A DNA stretch of 64,000 nt from Bacteroidales bacterium Phil6 (GTDB taxonomy: Bacteria; Bacteroidota; Bacteroidia; Bacteroidales; F082): the NCBI GenBank assembly GCA_002633315.1, contig NWBN01000031.1, positions 248,001-312,000 on the forward strand, given 5' to 3'. This document shows positions 25,602 to 35,191 of the stretch, in pieces. The notes below the pieces were generated by a model. That model did no database searches. It was given only the letters and a program-made list of their open reading frames with translations, and was not told where the DNA came from. The position numbers were made by a program, and so were the translations under genes. Within the stretch, counting starts at the first letter, position 1. Each line of letters begins with the position of its first letter.

Positions 25602-28532
25602 TTAATAAACCAAAATCTTAGATGAATTCGAGTTTGCACCTGCTTGTACTTTCAGAATGTATGTGCCGGTTACCAAGTTACCTACATTAATGTTGATCTG
25701 ATGTGACCCTTGTGTAAAGGTACCCAATGTTCTGTTGGCAACCATACGACCTGTTATGTCATATATTTGATAAGCAACATTGGATTTCTCAGTGAGGTTG
25801 ATACTTATTGTCGCATTTTCTACGACAGGATTCGGATATACACTCAAAGCCAATACAGTATTGTCTTCAATTTCAGCTACACTGTTTTCAATACCATCTA
25901 TATGATAGTTGTCGCATCTTAAAAGACCTCTTCCGTATGTTGCAGCGTAAATCATACCTTCATTGAATATACCATCATGAACTATTACAGTTGTATCATT
26001 CATTTCATCTACGAGATAGGTATAACGGTTGTCATGATTTTCCATGGTTTGTTGTTTGAGGTCCATTACAGGTACATTAGCGAGAGTGCTGCAAACTGTC
26101 CAGTTGCCATTGAAACCATCTGCAGTAAAGATGCCGTTTTCAGTACCGAGCATTACTTTTCCTGTGGATTTTTCAATAATGCTTGAGTAAACCGGAAGTA
26201 AAGGCAAGTTACCCTGAATTGACTCAAAGCTGTCACCTCCATTTGATGAATAGAAGACATAGTTGCTATTGCCGTAGTTTCCTAAGGTTACTATTACATT
26301 GTTTTTATCGCGAGGGTCTATTGCGATACTTGTGATAGCTTGGCTATTCATATTTTGCAATGTATCAAACGTGATGACGCAAGCTGTTGAATCTATGCAA
26401 GCTGTTGCTGCTGTTATAGCATCGCTAAGACCTGTGAATCTGTATAAATCGCCTGTTACAGTTCCGACGTAAGCTTCATCTCCGTCTGTTGACAGTGCCA
26501 CTGCAGAAGCTATACCATTGATACGACCTATTCTCCACCAGTCTGTCAATTCATCAAATTTGATGACATTTCTTGCAAGGAATACCGTATCTTCAACAGC
26601 TACTATCATTGATGCTGAAATGATATCTCTTACTTCTATAGAGTCACCATTGGCAAGAGGTTCGGTAAGAGTATAATCAAAAGGATAGTCTCCGTTGTCG
26701 CTGATTACTTGAACAACATCACCGGCTGCCAAATCTTCTTTTGCATAATACCATACTGTTTGAGGTGTCTTGGTATCGTTGTAGTTTTCAAATAACACAA
26801 ATGGAGTCTTGAAAGCATTTGGATTATCAGGATGACCTTTGGAACCATAGAAGTTTTGGTTATAGTCGTCACCCGCTGTTTCAGTTCTGAGGATAGGGAA
26901 TCCGTAAGCAGATACACTTCCTGTTGCTGTAAGGAACATGTATTCAGGATTTATGGTTGAAATAGCGCATGGACCACCTGCAAATGAAGGATTAAATGAG
27001 CCGAACATGCTGAATGTAGTAGTTGCCATATCTTCATTCGGGAAAATGGCTCTACCTGTTGTCACATTGTTGACATTCTCATCACCATAAATACTAATAG
27101 TACCGTGGTCGAGAGACCCGCCCAAAACTCTATTGTTTAATCCGGAAATACCCACAGCCAACATACGTGCTACAGAGGTGTGTTGTTCTTCAGTTATGAA
27201 ATAACGGTTGCTGCTCTTGAATGAGTATGCAGATTCATAATATTCTCCTTTAAATACACCACCTTCTGTACCAACGTAGAATACATTTTCATTTTCAGGG
27301 TTGAAAACTATTGTTTGTACTCCTGAATGTATGTATGTAAAACGGGTGACATCAGTTGACAAATACGACAATAATGGGTGTGATGAACTTAAAGTGATAC
27401 ATCTTGGGGTATAGACACCTATGTTTTGTGAATCTTCCAAAGTCCAAAGGTCTATGCCTCCAACCAATACTTTTCTCGGGTTGTTGGGATAGACAATCAT
27501 ATAATTATCAATAAATCCACGAGTGTCGTAAATGTTGTAAATATTGGTTGCAGAGAGAGCAATTTCCCATGTTGTACCATGATCTTTAGTGTAGTAAATA
27601 TTACCGGTTCCGTAAGTAGCTGTCAGGCAACTGACATACATGTAGTTAGGGTCTGATGGTGATACTGCAATGATTTTTATCATATCATCTGAAGGTAACA
27701 TGTTCTCTTCTCCATTGGAAACCAAAGTGAAGTTCGCGTTGTTGGTAGAGAGATAAACTTGATTGTCAACAACAGCAAGCACTGTGCCGTCAGTAGCAGT
27801 TTTGACACTTGTTGCAACACCTTCAACTGCCGTATTCCATGTTGCAGCGCCATCGTCGCTGTATCTCAAACCTCCGTTGGTTGCAGCATATAATCTGCCA
27901 TTAATTATTGCCAACTCATTGACGAATCCCCAACCATTATCTGTTGTAGGTGTTGTTGAGGTCATCAATTCATAATGTTGACCGTCTGTAGATTTAAAAA
28001 TACCCTGACCGGGGAAACTGTTTTCATATCCTAATGTAGAAAGACCATTAATATCCTGAGCCATGCGACCGTCTCCTGTTCCAACGTAGGTGTTGCCTTG
28101 TTCGTCTTGTACCATGCAGCTTATCATGGCTTGAAGATCGGCTGCCAACTGCATTGTGATACCTCCATTAGTGGTTTTGAAAATGCGACCTCCCATTGTA
28201 CCAATTAATAAGGTGTTGCCTGTTGCATCTTTCTTATCGTATGTAATAGCTCTTGTAAGTGAACCATAGTTGTCAGGTCCTAAATCGATCCAATTTAAAT
28301 CATCTCTATCTTTTGAGAATGTTCCATTTACTCCGTTTAACAATTCTGCCGGATCAATGAGACCTGTCTCCTGATTGGCTCGAACTGTCTTCATGTACGA
28401 TTCAAAAGTGGGAGATGAAGCTTTACGGGGCGTGTATTTGCCTCCGTCTTCGGCTGCATTAGCCACTAATCCAGCTTGTGCTAACACCATGGTTATCAAA
28501 AGCATACTTAACGGTAAAAATCTTTTTTTCAT
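25602..28532 (-). CDS. Secreted BNR/VPS10-like propeller protein with type IX sorting domain
   Basis: Secreted protein of 976 residues with signal peptide (MKKRFLPLSMLLITMVLAQA, then GLVANA). Its body consists of repeated beta-propeller blades of the sialidase/VPS10 kind: IFKTTNGGIT, IFKSTDGQHYE, IYYTKDHGTTWE and VFYSSNGGDSFES. The C-terminus is a type A sorting domain (LSVYPNPVVENATISIN, then GTYILKVQAGANSNSSKIL). The protein would cross the outer membrane by the type IX system. No sialidase catalytic arginine triad is evident, so a ligand-binding or structural role is more likely than glycosidase activity. Gene order gives no functional partner. Confidence 0.85.
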   Translation of the reverse strand: MKKRFLPLSMLLITMVLAQAGLVANAAEDGGKYTPRKASSPTFESYMKTVRANQETGLIDPAELLNGVNGTFSKDRDDLNWIDLGPDNYGSLTRAITYDKKDATGNTLLIGTMGGRIFKTTNGGITMQLAADLQAMISCMVQDEQGNTYVGTGDGRMAQDINGLSTLGYENSFPGQGIFKSTDGQHYELMTSTTPTTDNGWGFVNELAIINGRLYAATNGGLRYSDDGAATWNTAVEGVATSVKTATDGTVLAVVDNQVYLSTNNANFTLVSNGEENMLPSDDMIKIIAVSPSDPNYMYVSCLTATYGTGNIYYTKDHGTTWEIALSATNIYNIYDTRGFIDNYMIVYPNNPRKVLVGGIDLWTLEDSQNIGVYTPRCITLSSSHPLLSYLSTDVTRFTYIHSGVQTIVFNPENENVFYVGTEGGVFKGEYYESAYSFKSSNRYFITEEQHTSVARMLAVGISGLNNRVLGGSLDHGTISIYGDENVNNVTTGRAIFPNEDMATTTFSMFGSFNPSFAGGPCAISTINPEYMFLTATGSVSAYGFPILRTETAGDDYNQNFYGSKGHPDNPNAFKTPFVLFENYNDTKTPQTVWYYAKEDLAAGDVVQVISDNGDYPFDYTLTEPLANGDSIEVRDIISASMIVAVEDTVFLARNVIKFDELTDWWRIGRINGIASAVALSTDGDEAYVGTVTGDLYRFTGLSDAITAATACIDSTACVITFDTLQNMNSQAITSIAIDPRDKNNVIVTLGNYGNSNYVFYSSNGGDSFESIQGNLPLLPVYSSIIEKSTGKVMLGTENGIFTADGFNGNWTVCSTLANVPVMDLKQQTMENHDNRYTYLVDEMNDTTVIVHDGIFNEGMIYAATYGRGLLRCDNYHIDGIENSVAEIEDNTVLALSVYPNPVVENATISINLTEKSNVAYQIYDITGRMVANRTLGTFTQGSHQININVGNLVTGTYILKVQAGANSNSSKILVY

Positions 28533-28709
28533 ATCACGTAATTTAAATTTTGTTACTTTTAAACAAAGTTCATTTTAGGGTGCTAAATTAGAATAATTTT
28601 CTGTTATACGCAAGATATTTTAAGAAAAAATGACATTTCTTAACGAAAAAAAGTTTTTGTGATTTGTAAAGTGTTAATTTACACATACTTATAGTTGTGT
28701 CTCGTAATG

Positions 28710-29480
28710 TTAAAATTTTATTACGCTGTTGGATGGCAACCAACCGGTGTTGCCGTTTGCGATTTTTATTTTTTCCCAGCCGTCAATATTATCTAATATC
28801 TCAACTTTTGTTCCTTCGTGTAATACAAATAAATCCACACTTGTCGCTGAAGGAGAACTTTTTATTGTTATGGTACTGCTTATTATTATTCCTTCCTCAA
28901 ATTTGTATGCATCATTGTATTTTTGAGCCGATATGGTGAAACTGCAAATACAGAGTAATATACATAGTATTGTGCTGAAAAATGTTGTTTTCTTAATCCA
29001 TGCTGTTTTTGTCGTGAGATATAAAAATATTAATGCTAATGTCAATCCAAATAATATTAATGATATTGTTGCCCATTGATTTATTGAAAACCAATTACTT
29101 ATATTAATCCACCATGTCTTGAGAAATACTTGAGGCACAACTTCTATCTTGTCTGTAATAAATAAATTGGCCATGGAGAGATTTGTCTTTATATCTTCAT
29201 CGTTAGGACTTATTTTTAACGCTTTTTCATAATTCAATATTGCCTTGGGATAATTGCCGGATTTATAGTAAGCATTGCCTAAGTTGTACAATAAAGCACT
29301 TGATATGAGGTCTTTGTCGAGAATACTTTCGTATAATATTATTGCAGTGTCATAAACACCTTCGTTGTAATAAAAATTAGCTTGTTCGAAAATTTCCTTG
29401 GGTTTCTGTGCCTTGACTTCAGGAATTAAACCAAAAATTATTATTGCAAATATTATGATTATATGTTTCAATGATTTCAT
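28710..29480 (-). CDS. batE: BatE, TPR and SH3 domain protein
   Basis: Last gene of the moxR-bat operon, 256 residues. A signal peptide is followed by two TPR-like repeats (about 30-105, ALLYNLGNAYYKSGNYPKAILNYEKAL), two transmembrane helices (about 135-155 and 163-182) and a C-terminal SH3-like domain (about 195-255, HEGTKVEILDNIDGWEKIKI, then GNTGWLPS). Bat proteins were linked to oxygen tolerance in Bacteroides and to envelope stress elsewhere. The exact role of BatE is unknown. Five nt separate it from batD. Confidence 0.88.
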   Translation of the reverse strand: MKSLKHIIIIFAIIIFGLIPEVKAQKPKEIFEQANFYYNEGVYDTAIILYESILDKDLISSALLYNLGNAYYKSGNYPKAILNYEKALKISPNDEDIKTNLSMANLFITDKIEVVPQVFLKTWWINISNWFSINQWATISLILFGLTLALIFLYLTTKTAWIKKTTFFSTILCILLCICSFTISAQKYNDAYKFEEGIIISSTITIKSSPSATSVDLFVLHEGTKVEILDNIDGWEKIKIANGNTGWLPSNSVIKF

Positions 29481-29485
29481 GGTTC

Positions 29486-31315
29486 TTATTTTAACAGTTT
29501 TTCAACTTTAGTTATGATTTCTATACCTCTTTGATATAATTCATCCATTTTTTTGTTGGGATCTCCTGGTGCAAATAGAGCAAATTCACAGTTGTGTATT
29601 AATTCAATGAATTGATTTACTGTCTCTTCCGGAATGTGCTTTTCTATCATTTCTTCTTTTATGGAATCTGTTGACAATTTGGCTTTGGAGATATTAAGTT
29701 TATCTGATATATATCCCCAAAGGGCTTGCGACAGTTCATTATAAAAAGCTTCCTGTTTGTTTTCTTTTAAATACTGATGAGCGTTTTTGAGTCTTTTTCC
29801 TGCAATTTTATTAGCTTTTTTATTGCGTACCAATACTTCATTTTTATTGAATTTATTAATCTTCTTATATGATATATAGGCAATTGTGAAAATGATTATC
29901 AATATCACTATTGTCATAAAATACAATGTGGAGCCAAAGAAATAGCTGTTTTTGGAAGATAATGTCAAGTCGTTGGTTTTTATGTGTTGTATATCGCTGC
30001 CAAGTATCTTTATTTCTTCCTGTCCCGGAGCATAAATCACCCCTCCGCTTTTATTAGTAGTTTCAGAACGTTCTACATGCAGGTCGTAAACATCTGATGA
30101 AAGAGTGACATATTGTTCTTTTGCCGGGTCGAAATAGGTAAATTTTACAGGTTCTAAAGTAAAATCTCCTGATACCCTGGGTATTACAACATATTCGGCT
30201 TTTTTTGTTCCGCTTATGCCGAATGAATTATTCTTTGTTGATGTTGTTATTTTAGGGTCATAAACTTCAAAATCCGGAGGAAAGACGGGTTTGGGCATGT
30301 CGAGCAATTCAATATTGCCTTTGCCTGTAACAGTATATGTTATGGTGAATGCCTCATTGGATTTCATCTTTGTTTTGTCAATCTTTGAACTGAAAGAATA
30401 TTGTCCTACCGAACCGTTGAATGTTGCGGGTTTGTTTGCAGGAAGTGGTTTTACTTCTATTTCTATTGGTTGTGATGTTATTTCTTTTTTAACATTGGTA
30501 TATGTGCTTCCCATGATATTGTCAAAAAAACTTTCGAAAGGATCATAACTTTGTCTTGTTTGCCTTTCTTGTCTTATCTGTGCAATGCAACTTATATCGA
30601 GCGGATCTATGGTCAAGTTGCCGCTTTTTTGAGGAAAAAGAACGACTTCCTGTATTGTCACTACTCTGTATTCCTGCCCGTTACGCATTATTGACGATTG
30701 TTGCAAATTGCCGTTGTTGTCAGATATGTCCTTAGTCCAAAATCCTGAATATGAAGGACTTTTAGATATTGACAATTGTGAGATGGGTATTGTAAAATAT
30801 ATTTTGTATGTCAATACGAGTTGCTCTCCTAAAAAAACGCTTTTCTTGCTTGGTACTGCTTCAAGTATAATGTCCTTAGAATTGCTTCGGCTTGTTTGGG
30901 ATCTGCCGGATACAGAGCCGCTGTTTCCGCTCCCTCCAGAAACAACGGTGATTTCTACAGGCTCGCTTTTGATTTTTGTTTTGTTTACTGTGATGGTAGC
31001 CTGTGGCAGGCTGAAAGTACCTTCTTTTATGGCTCTTAAATAAAAAGAGAAAGTTTGTGTATTGCTTCGAGTCACAGAACCATTCACAATATTGGTACTC
31101 GAACTTCTTGATGTGAAAGGACCGCCTATCAATTCGAAATCTTTGAAATCCGGTTTTTGAAAGTCTTTTCCGTCGCCGTTCAATTCGTATGACACCTGAA
31201 ATTGTTCACCGACCATTACTTGCTTCTTGCAGATGGTCTTGAAAATAACATCTTGGGCATTAACACCTAATGAGAAAAATAATAATATCAATAAATATGT
31301 TAACCGTACTTTCAT
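29486..31315 (-). CDS. batD: BatD, oxygen-tolerance membrane protein
   Basis: BatD family protein of 609 residues. A signal peptide (MKVRLTYLLILLFFSLGVNA) is followed by tandem immunoglobulin-like beta domains (about 25-420, with KQVMVGEQFQVSYELNG and KKSVFLGEQLVLTYKIYF). One transmembrane helix lies at about 459-478, before a cytoplasmic alpha-helical tail. It is thought to act in the periplasm with the von Willebrand A proteins BatA and BatB. A low-complexity Gly/Ser stretch lies near 130-148. It starts 38 nt after the batC stop. Confidence 0.9.
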   Translation of the reverse strand: MKVRLTYLLILLFFSLGVNAQDVIFKTICKKQVMVGEQFQVSYELNGDGKDFQKPDFKDFELIGGPFTSRSSSTNIVNGSVTRSNTQTFSFYLRAIKEGTFSLPQATITVNKTKIKSEPVEITVVSGGSGNSGSVSGRSQTSRSNSKDIILEAVPSKKSVFLGEQLVLTYKIYFTIPISQLSISKSPSYSGFWTKDISDNNGNLQQSSIMRNGQEYRVVTIQEVVLFPQKSGNLTIDPLDISCIAQIRQERQTRQSYDPFESFFDNIMGSTYTNVKKEITSQPIEIEVKPLPANKPATFNGSVGQYSFSSKIDKTKMKSNEAFTITYTVTGKGNIELLDMPKPVFPPDFEVYDPKITTSTKNNSFGISGTKKAEYVVIPRVSGDFTLEPVKFTYFDPAKEQYVTLSSDVYDLHVERSETTNKSGGVIYAPGQEEIKILGSDIQHIKTNDLTLSSKNSYFFGSTLYFMTIVILIIIFTIAYISYKKINKFNKNEVLVRNKKANKIAGKRLKNAHQYLKENKQEAFYNELSQALWGYISDKLNISKAKLSTDSIKEEMIEKHIPEETVNQFIELIHNCEFALFAPGDPNKKMDELYQRGIEIITKVEKLLK

Positions 31316-31353
31316 CTCTTCTGAAATTATCTTGCAAAGTTACAATTTTTTTA

Positions 31354-32061
31354 TCACCAATCTTTTTGAATATTTCTCTTTTGCATCTTTGATGCTTTTC
31401 TTTCATTCATCTTTTCCATAGTTTCCTTCTCTTGGTTTTCAATAGCTTGCAACATTCGTTCTGCGTTTTCCTTAGACATCTCTTGCTGTTCTTGTTGCTG
31501 CTGTTGATCTTGATTTTGCTGTTGATCTTGATTTTGCTGTTCTTGTTGCTGTTGTTGATCTTGATTTTGCTGCTCTTGTTGCTGCTGTTGATCTTGATTT
31601 TGCTGCTCTTGTTGTTGCTGTTCTTGTTGCAACTGCATTTTCCATCTTGCATATTCAAGATTGTAACGTGCATCCTCATCTTCCGGATTCAGTTTGATAC
31701 AATTTTTATATGCATCAAATGCTTCTGCATATTTTTCTTGTGCCATCAGAGTATTCCCCAAGTTATAATAGGCATCGGCTTCGACATTTTCAGGCACATT
31801 TCTGTTTACAATATCTGAAAAACATTTGGAAGATTCTTCGTAATTGCCTTGTTCATAGTATGCATCACCCAAGTTGAACTGTGCTTTGTGGTTGTATTTG
31901 TCTTCCAATGATTTTTTGTAATCCACTACTGCTTCGGAATAGTTTCCGTTTTTGTATTCCCTGTTGCCCTGACGTATCAACGCCTTGTTGTTTTGAGCTT
32001 CAGCATGATAACATACCGATAACAACAATAATGCAAATAATATTTTATTTAGAGTTTTCAT
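31354..32061 (-). CDS. batC: BatC, TPR protein with glutamine-rich tail
   Basis: TPR protein of 235 residues from the bat operon. The ATG at 32061 directly precedes the signal peptide (MKTLNKILFALLLLSVCYHA); an upstream reading to 32115 lies within batB and is rejected. Three to four TPR units occupy about 25-140. They are followed by about 52 residues made mostly of Gln, Asn, Asp and Glu (31481-31636), then a charged helix. The start overlaps the batB stop by 17 nt. In the family it is a periplasmic scaffold; the Gln-rich tail may be a flexible or aggregation-prone linker. Confidence 0.88.
   Translation of the reverse strand: MKTLNKILFALLLLSVCYHAEAQNNKALIRQGNREYKNGNYSEAVVDYKKSLEDKYNHKAQFNLGDAYYEQGNYEESSKCFSDIVNRNVPENVEADAYYNLGNTLMAQEKYAEAFDAYKNCIKLNPEDEDARYNLEYARWKMQLQQEQQQQEQQNQDQQQQQEQQNQDQQQQQEQQNQDQQQNQDQQQQQEQQEMSKENAERMLQAIENQEKETMEKMNERKASKMQKRNIQKDW
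31481..31636 (-). repeat. In-frame tandem repeat encoding a Gln-rich tract in BatC
   Basis: The unit is about 33 bp, encoding EQQNQDQQQQQ. Three near-identical copies are visible, plus a shortened one and degenerate ends. Unit length is a multiple of three, so changes in copy number would keep the frame. Confidence 0.8.
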
Positions 32062-33109
32062 TGTCAATGTCGAAAAATTTGAATTTGTTTTCCCATTCTT
32101 TTTTACCGGAGGCAAGCATTATTTCTAATATCAGCAATAATATTGCAGCGCCAATGAACCATTGGAACTGGTCTTCATAGTCGGTAAATACTCTTGATTC
32201 TATCTCTGTTTTATTTGCCTCGTTGATTTCGTTGAATATTTTATCCAATCCCACGTTGGAGTTTGAGGCTCTTACATAAATACCGTCACCCATTTCAGCG
32301 ATTTGACGCAACATGTTGTCATCGAGTTTTGTTATTACTATATTGCCTTCTTTATCTTTCTTGAAACCGGTTTGTTTGCCGTATTTGTTATAGATAGGTA
32401 TAGGTGCGCCATCTTCGAGTCCCATGCCTATGGTATATATTTTGATTCCATATTTTACAGCTTCTTGCACGGCTTTTACAGCCTCTCCGTTTTCATGGTC
32501 TTCTCCGTCGGATATTATTATTATGGCTTTTGCATGTTCTGTATTGCCAAACGACTGTGTCGCAAGTTTTACAGCCGGGCCAATGGCAGTACCTTGTGTC
32601 GGAATAAGGTTAGTGTTTATGGTTGAAAGGAACATTTTTGCAGCAGCATAGTCTGTGGTGAGAGGCAGTTGTACATAAGCATTGCCGGCAAATACAATGA
32701 TACCAATTCTGTCGCCTTTCAGTTTTGAAATGATATTGTTGATTGCCTGTTTAGACCTCTCCAGTCTGCTGGGTGCTATGTCTTCGGCATTCATAGAGGT
32801 GGAAACGTCTATGCAGAAAAATAAATCTATGCCTTCTCTTTTTACATTCTCCAATTTTGAACCTGTCTGTAAATTGGCAGTTCCAATAATGGTTAACGTT
32901 ATTATCAGTATGAAAATGATGAATTTGATATTCTGTCTTTGTCCTGAATAAAGAGGCATCAGATATTTCTTGAGTTTTATGTTGGCAAAACTCTCGAATC
33001 TCTTTTTGCTGATATATCTTGCTAAAATGTAGGCAGCTATGATAATCGGTATGGCAATGAGCCAATACAGATATTCAGGATGCTCAAACTTTAATATATT
33101 GGTTTCCAT
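32045..33109 (-). CDS. batB: BatB, von Willebrand A membrane protein
   Basis: Inner membrane protein of 354 residues: two N-terminal transmembrane helices (about 12-30 and 60-80), a VWA domain with the metal site FFCIDVSTSMNAEDI (D-x-S-x-S) and later Thr/Asp ligands (TTDYAAAK, IIISDGEDHENG), and a C-terminal helix (about 325-342). In the family it pairs with BatA, probably as a heteromeric complex with BatC. It lies 10 nt downstream of batA and overlaps batC. Confidence 0.92.
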   Translation of the reverse strand: METNILKFEHPEYLYWLIAIPIIIAAYILARYISKKRFESFANIKLKKYLMPLYSGQRQNIKFIIFILIITLTIIGTANLQTGSKLENVKREGIDLFFCIDVSTSMNAEDIAPSRLERSKQAINNIISKLKGDRIGIIVFAGNAYVQLPLTTDYAAAKMFLSTINTNLIPTQGTAIGPAVKLATQSFGNTEHAKAIIIISDGEDHENGEAVKAVQEAVKYGIKIYTIGMGLEDGAPIPIYNKYGKQTGFKKDKEGNIVITKLDDNMLRQIAEMGDGIYVRASNSNVGLDKIFNEINEANKTEIESRVFTDYEDQFQWFIGAAILLLILEIMLASGKKEWENKFKFFDIDNENSK

Positions 33110-33119
33110 GCTGTTCTCC

Positions 33120-34118
33120 TTATTCTGTAAAAGTTTTGAATAATGTGTTGCGCAATATGAAACTTATCATCAAAAGTATGAGAGCCCATATTGCAAACGG
33201 ATAGAACTCTTCGTAAAGACGTTTAAATTCGTTTACTTCTATCTTTGAACGTTCCAAAGTGTCTATTTCATCGTATATTTCCTGTAGTTTTTCGTTGGAT
33301 GTTGCTCTGTAATACATGCCACCTGTGGTATTTGCTATTTCTTGCAACAAAGGTTCATTGATATTGACAGGAAGTTGTTGATATTGAGTTGTTCCGAAAG
33401 GTGTCTGAACAGGATATGGAGCTGTACCTCTTGTTCCGACGCCAATGGTGTAAACTCTTATTCCGTAAAGTTTTGCCATTTCCGCGGCAGTGGATGGATC
33501 AACCGAGCCTGCATTGTTGTCGCCATCAGTAAGTAGTATTATGACTTTTGATACGGCGGGGCTGTCTTTTAATCGTCCCACCGACGACGCCAATCCATCT
33601 CCTATAGCGGTTCCATCTTCCAACATGCCGCACTGCATGTCTTTTATCATATTCAACAACATTCCGTGGTCTGTTGTCAAAGGTACTTGTGTGAAAGTCT
33701 CGCTACTGAACACCACAAGTCCTATTCTGTCATTAGGTCTGCCGTTAATGAAATCGGAACCAACGGCTTTTGCTGCTTCCAACCGGTCCGGTTTTAAGTC
33801 ACAAGCCAACATGCTGCTTGAGATGTCCATGGTCATTACTATATCTATGCCTTCTATGTTGGTGGTCTTGTTTGACGAACTGCTTTGTGGCCTCGCCAAT
33901 GCTATTATCATTAATGCTAATGCAGATACCTCCAAAACAAAGATTATATGTCTCGCATATACTTTCCAACTCTTGGGCAACTTGTTGAAAAAACCTGTGT
34001 CCGGGAATTTAAGATATGCTTGTTGCTTGTTTTGATTGAAAATGTACCATACTATAAGCAACGGTATGATAATCAATCCATAAAGGAAATATGGTGATGC
34101 AAATTCAAAAGAACTCAT
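33120..34118 (-). CDS. batA: BatA, von Willebrand A membrane protein
   Basis: Inner membrane VWA protein of 332 residues with the same design as BatB: helices at about 10-27 and 58-75, the metal-dependent adhesion site MTMDISSSMLACDLKPDRLEAAK, then PLTTDH and LLTDGDNN, and a C-terminal helix. Together with MoxR ATPase and the DUF58 protein it likely belongs to a chaperone-like envelope complex. The start overlaps the preceding gene by 4 nt. Confidence 0.92.
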   Translation of the reverse strand: MSSFEFASPYFLYGLIIIPLLIVWYIFNQNKQQAYLKFPDTGFFNKLPKSWKVYARHIIFVLEVSALALMIIALARPQSSSSNKTTNIEGIDIVMTMDISSSMLACDLKPDRLEAAKAVGSDFINGRPNDRIGLVVFSSETFTQVPLTTDHGMLLNMIKDMQCGMLEDGTAIGDGLASSVGRLKDSPAVSKVIILLTDGDNNAGSVDPSTAAEMAKLYGIRVYTIGVGTRGTAPYPVQTPFGTTQYQQLPVNINEPLLQEIANTTGGMYYRATSNEKLQEIYDEIDTLERSKIEVNEFKRLYEEFYPFAIWALILLMISFILRNTLFKTFTE

Positions 34119-35191
34119 ATAGTGTCCTCCGTCTTCTGATTTTCAATGTCTTCTGTTGGTTGTTCTTTCTTTATGAGTTTGTCGAGCTTTTCCTGTTCGG
34201 CTTTCTGTTTCTCGACTTCTTGATAATGAGAATAACTTTCTTCAATAAAATCGTTGATATTGTTGAATGAAATCTCATTCTCATCATTTGTCGGTATTGC
34301 CTTTGCAAATTTGACGAAATCTGAAGTCTGCAAAGTGTTTCTCAATTTGTCAAAAGTCCTTTCTTCGAGTTTTAATGTTCCGACTTCCTGCAAAATCTCT
34401 TCAGAAGTCATTTCTGCAGCATTGATACTGAATTGTCCCCTGAGATACTCTCTTACAATGTCGGTAAGTTCAGTGTAATATTCCTTGAACTTGCCTCGTT
34501 GCCATAAGTTGTTTATTTTAAGTGTTTGCAGTTTCTCTCTTGCAGTGATGATTGCCGGTATAGTGGGTTTGATATCTTCCTTGTTTTCTTCTGTTGGTTT
34601 TCTTCTGAATTTTTTAATGAGGAAGATAATACCAAGTATTATGGCAGCAATGACAATGATTATTCCGGTGTATTGTATGCCTTCTTCTAAAGAGAAATAT
34701 TGTTTAATAGGAGCTTTGATGGCTCTGAAAGTTTGGGTGGTGTCTATAGGGGTAGGGGCAACGTAAATCTCTGTGAAGTTGGTACTTAAACTGAGAAGTA
34801 TGCTGTCTCTTTCTGATTTTGAATATGGAATGGACACCTTCGGTATTATGACATTTCCGGTATCGAAAACTGAAAGTTTTAATGTTTGTGACAACAACAT
34901 GTCATCACTGTCTTTGAAAGGAGTTTTGACTACCTCGCTTTTTTCTATTATGTCTATGTTTTTGCTTAAAGTGTCATTAAAAATGTTTAAATCGATGTTA
35001 TAACTTGAAGGGACCCTGATATTCAACTCATAGTCGAAAGGCTGTCCGACATGTACAGTGTCGGTCTTGATTTTACCTACAGCATATATGTCCTGTGCCT
35101 CAAGATATTGCGTCCCCAAAGACAGCATCAGACAACAAAGTGTCGTTGTCAATGACTTGAATATTATATGTTTGGCATTCAATGATTTCAT
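34115..35191 (-). CDS. Bat operon membrane protein of DUF4381-like type
   Basis: Protein of 358 residues between the DUF58 gene and batA. It has a signal peptide (residues about 8-32) and a periplasmic beta-rich region of about 140 residues (VHVGQPFDYELNIRVPS). One transmembrane helix (about 176-194, YTGIIIVIAAIILGIIFL) precedes a cytoplasmic helical domain containing YLRGQFSINAAEMTSEEIL. That segment resembles the DUF4381 motif common in bat-type operons. The C-terminus is highly charged. It overlaps both neighbours by 4 nt. Its biochemical role is unknown. Confidence 0.75.
   Translation of the reverse strand: MKSLNAKHIIFKSLTTTLCCLMLSLGTQYLEAQDIYAVGKIKTDTVHVGQPFDYELNIRVPSSYNIDLNIFNDTLSKNIDIIEKSEVVKTPFKDSDDMLLSQTLKLSVFDTGNVIIPKVSIPYSKSERDSILLSLSTNFTEIYVAPTPIDTTQTFRAIKAPIKQYFSLEEGIQYTGIIIVIAAIILGIIFLIKKFRRKPTEENKEDIKPTIPAIITAREKLQTLKINNLWQRGKFKEYYTELTDIVREYLRGQFSINAAEMTSEEILQEVGTLKLEERTFDKLRNTLQTSDFVKFAKAIPTNDENEISFNNINDFIEESYSHYQEVEKQKAEQEKLDKLIKKEQPTEDIENQKTEDTI

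Noticed and set aside
31481..31636. Possible CRISPR-like repeat array
   Set aside because: The repeats are contiguous, have no unique spacers and are in frame within batC.
31432..31818. Plus-strand frame with a long poly-Leu/Ile tract
   Set aside because: It is the antisense image of the Gln-rich repeat in batC; the minus-strand TPR protein in a conserved operon explains the sequence.
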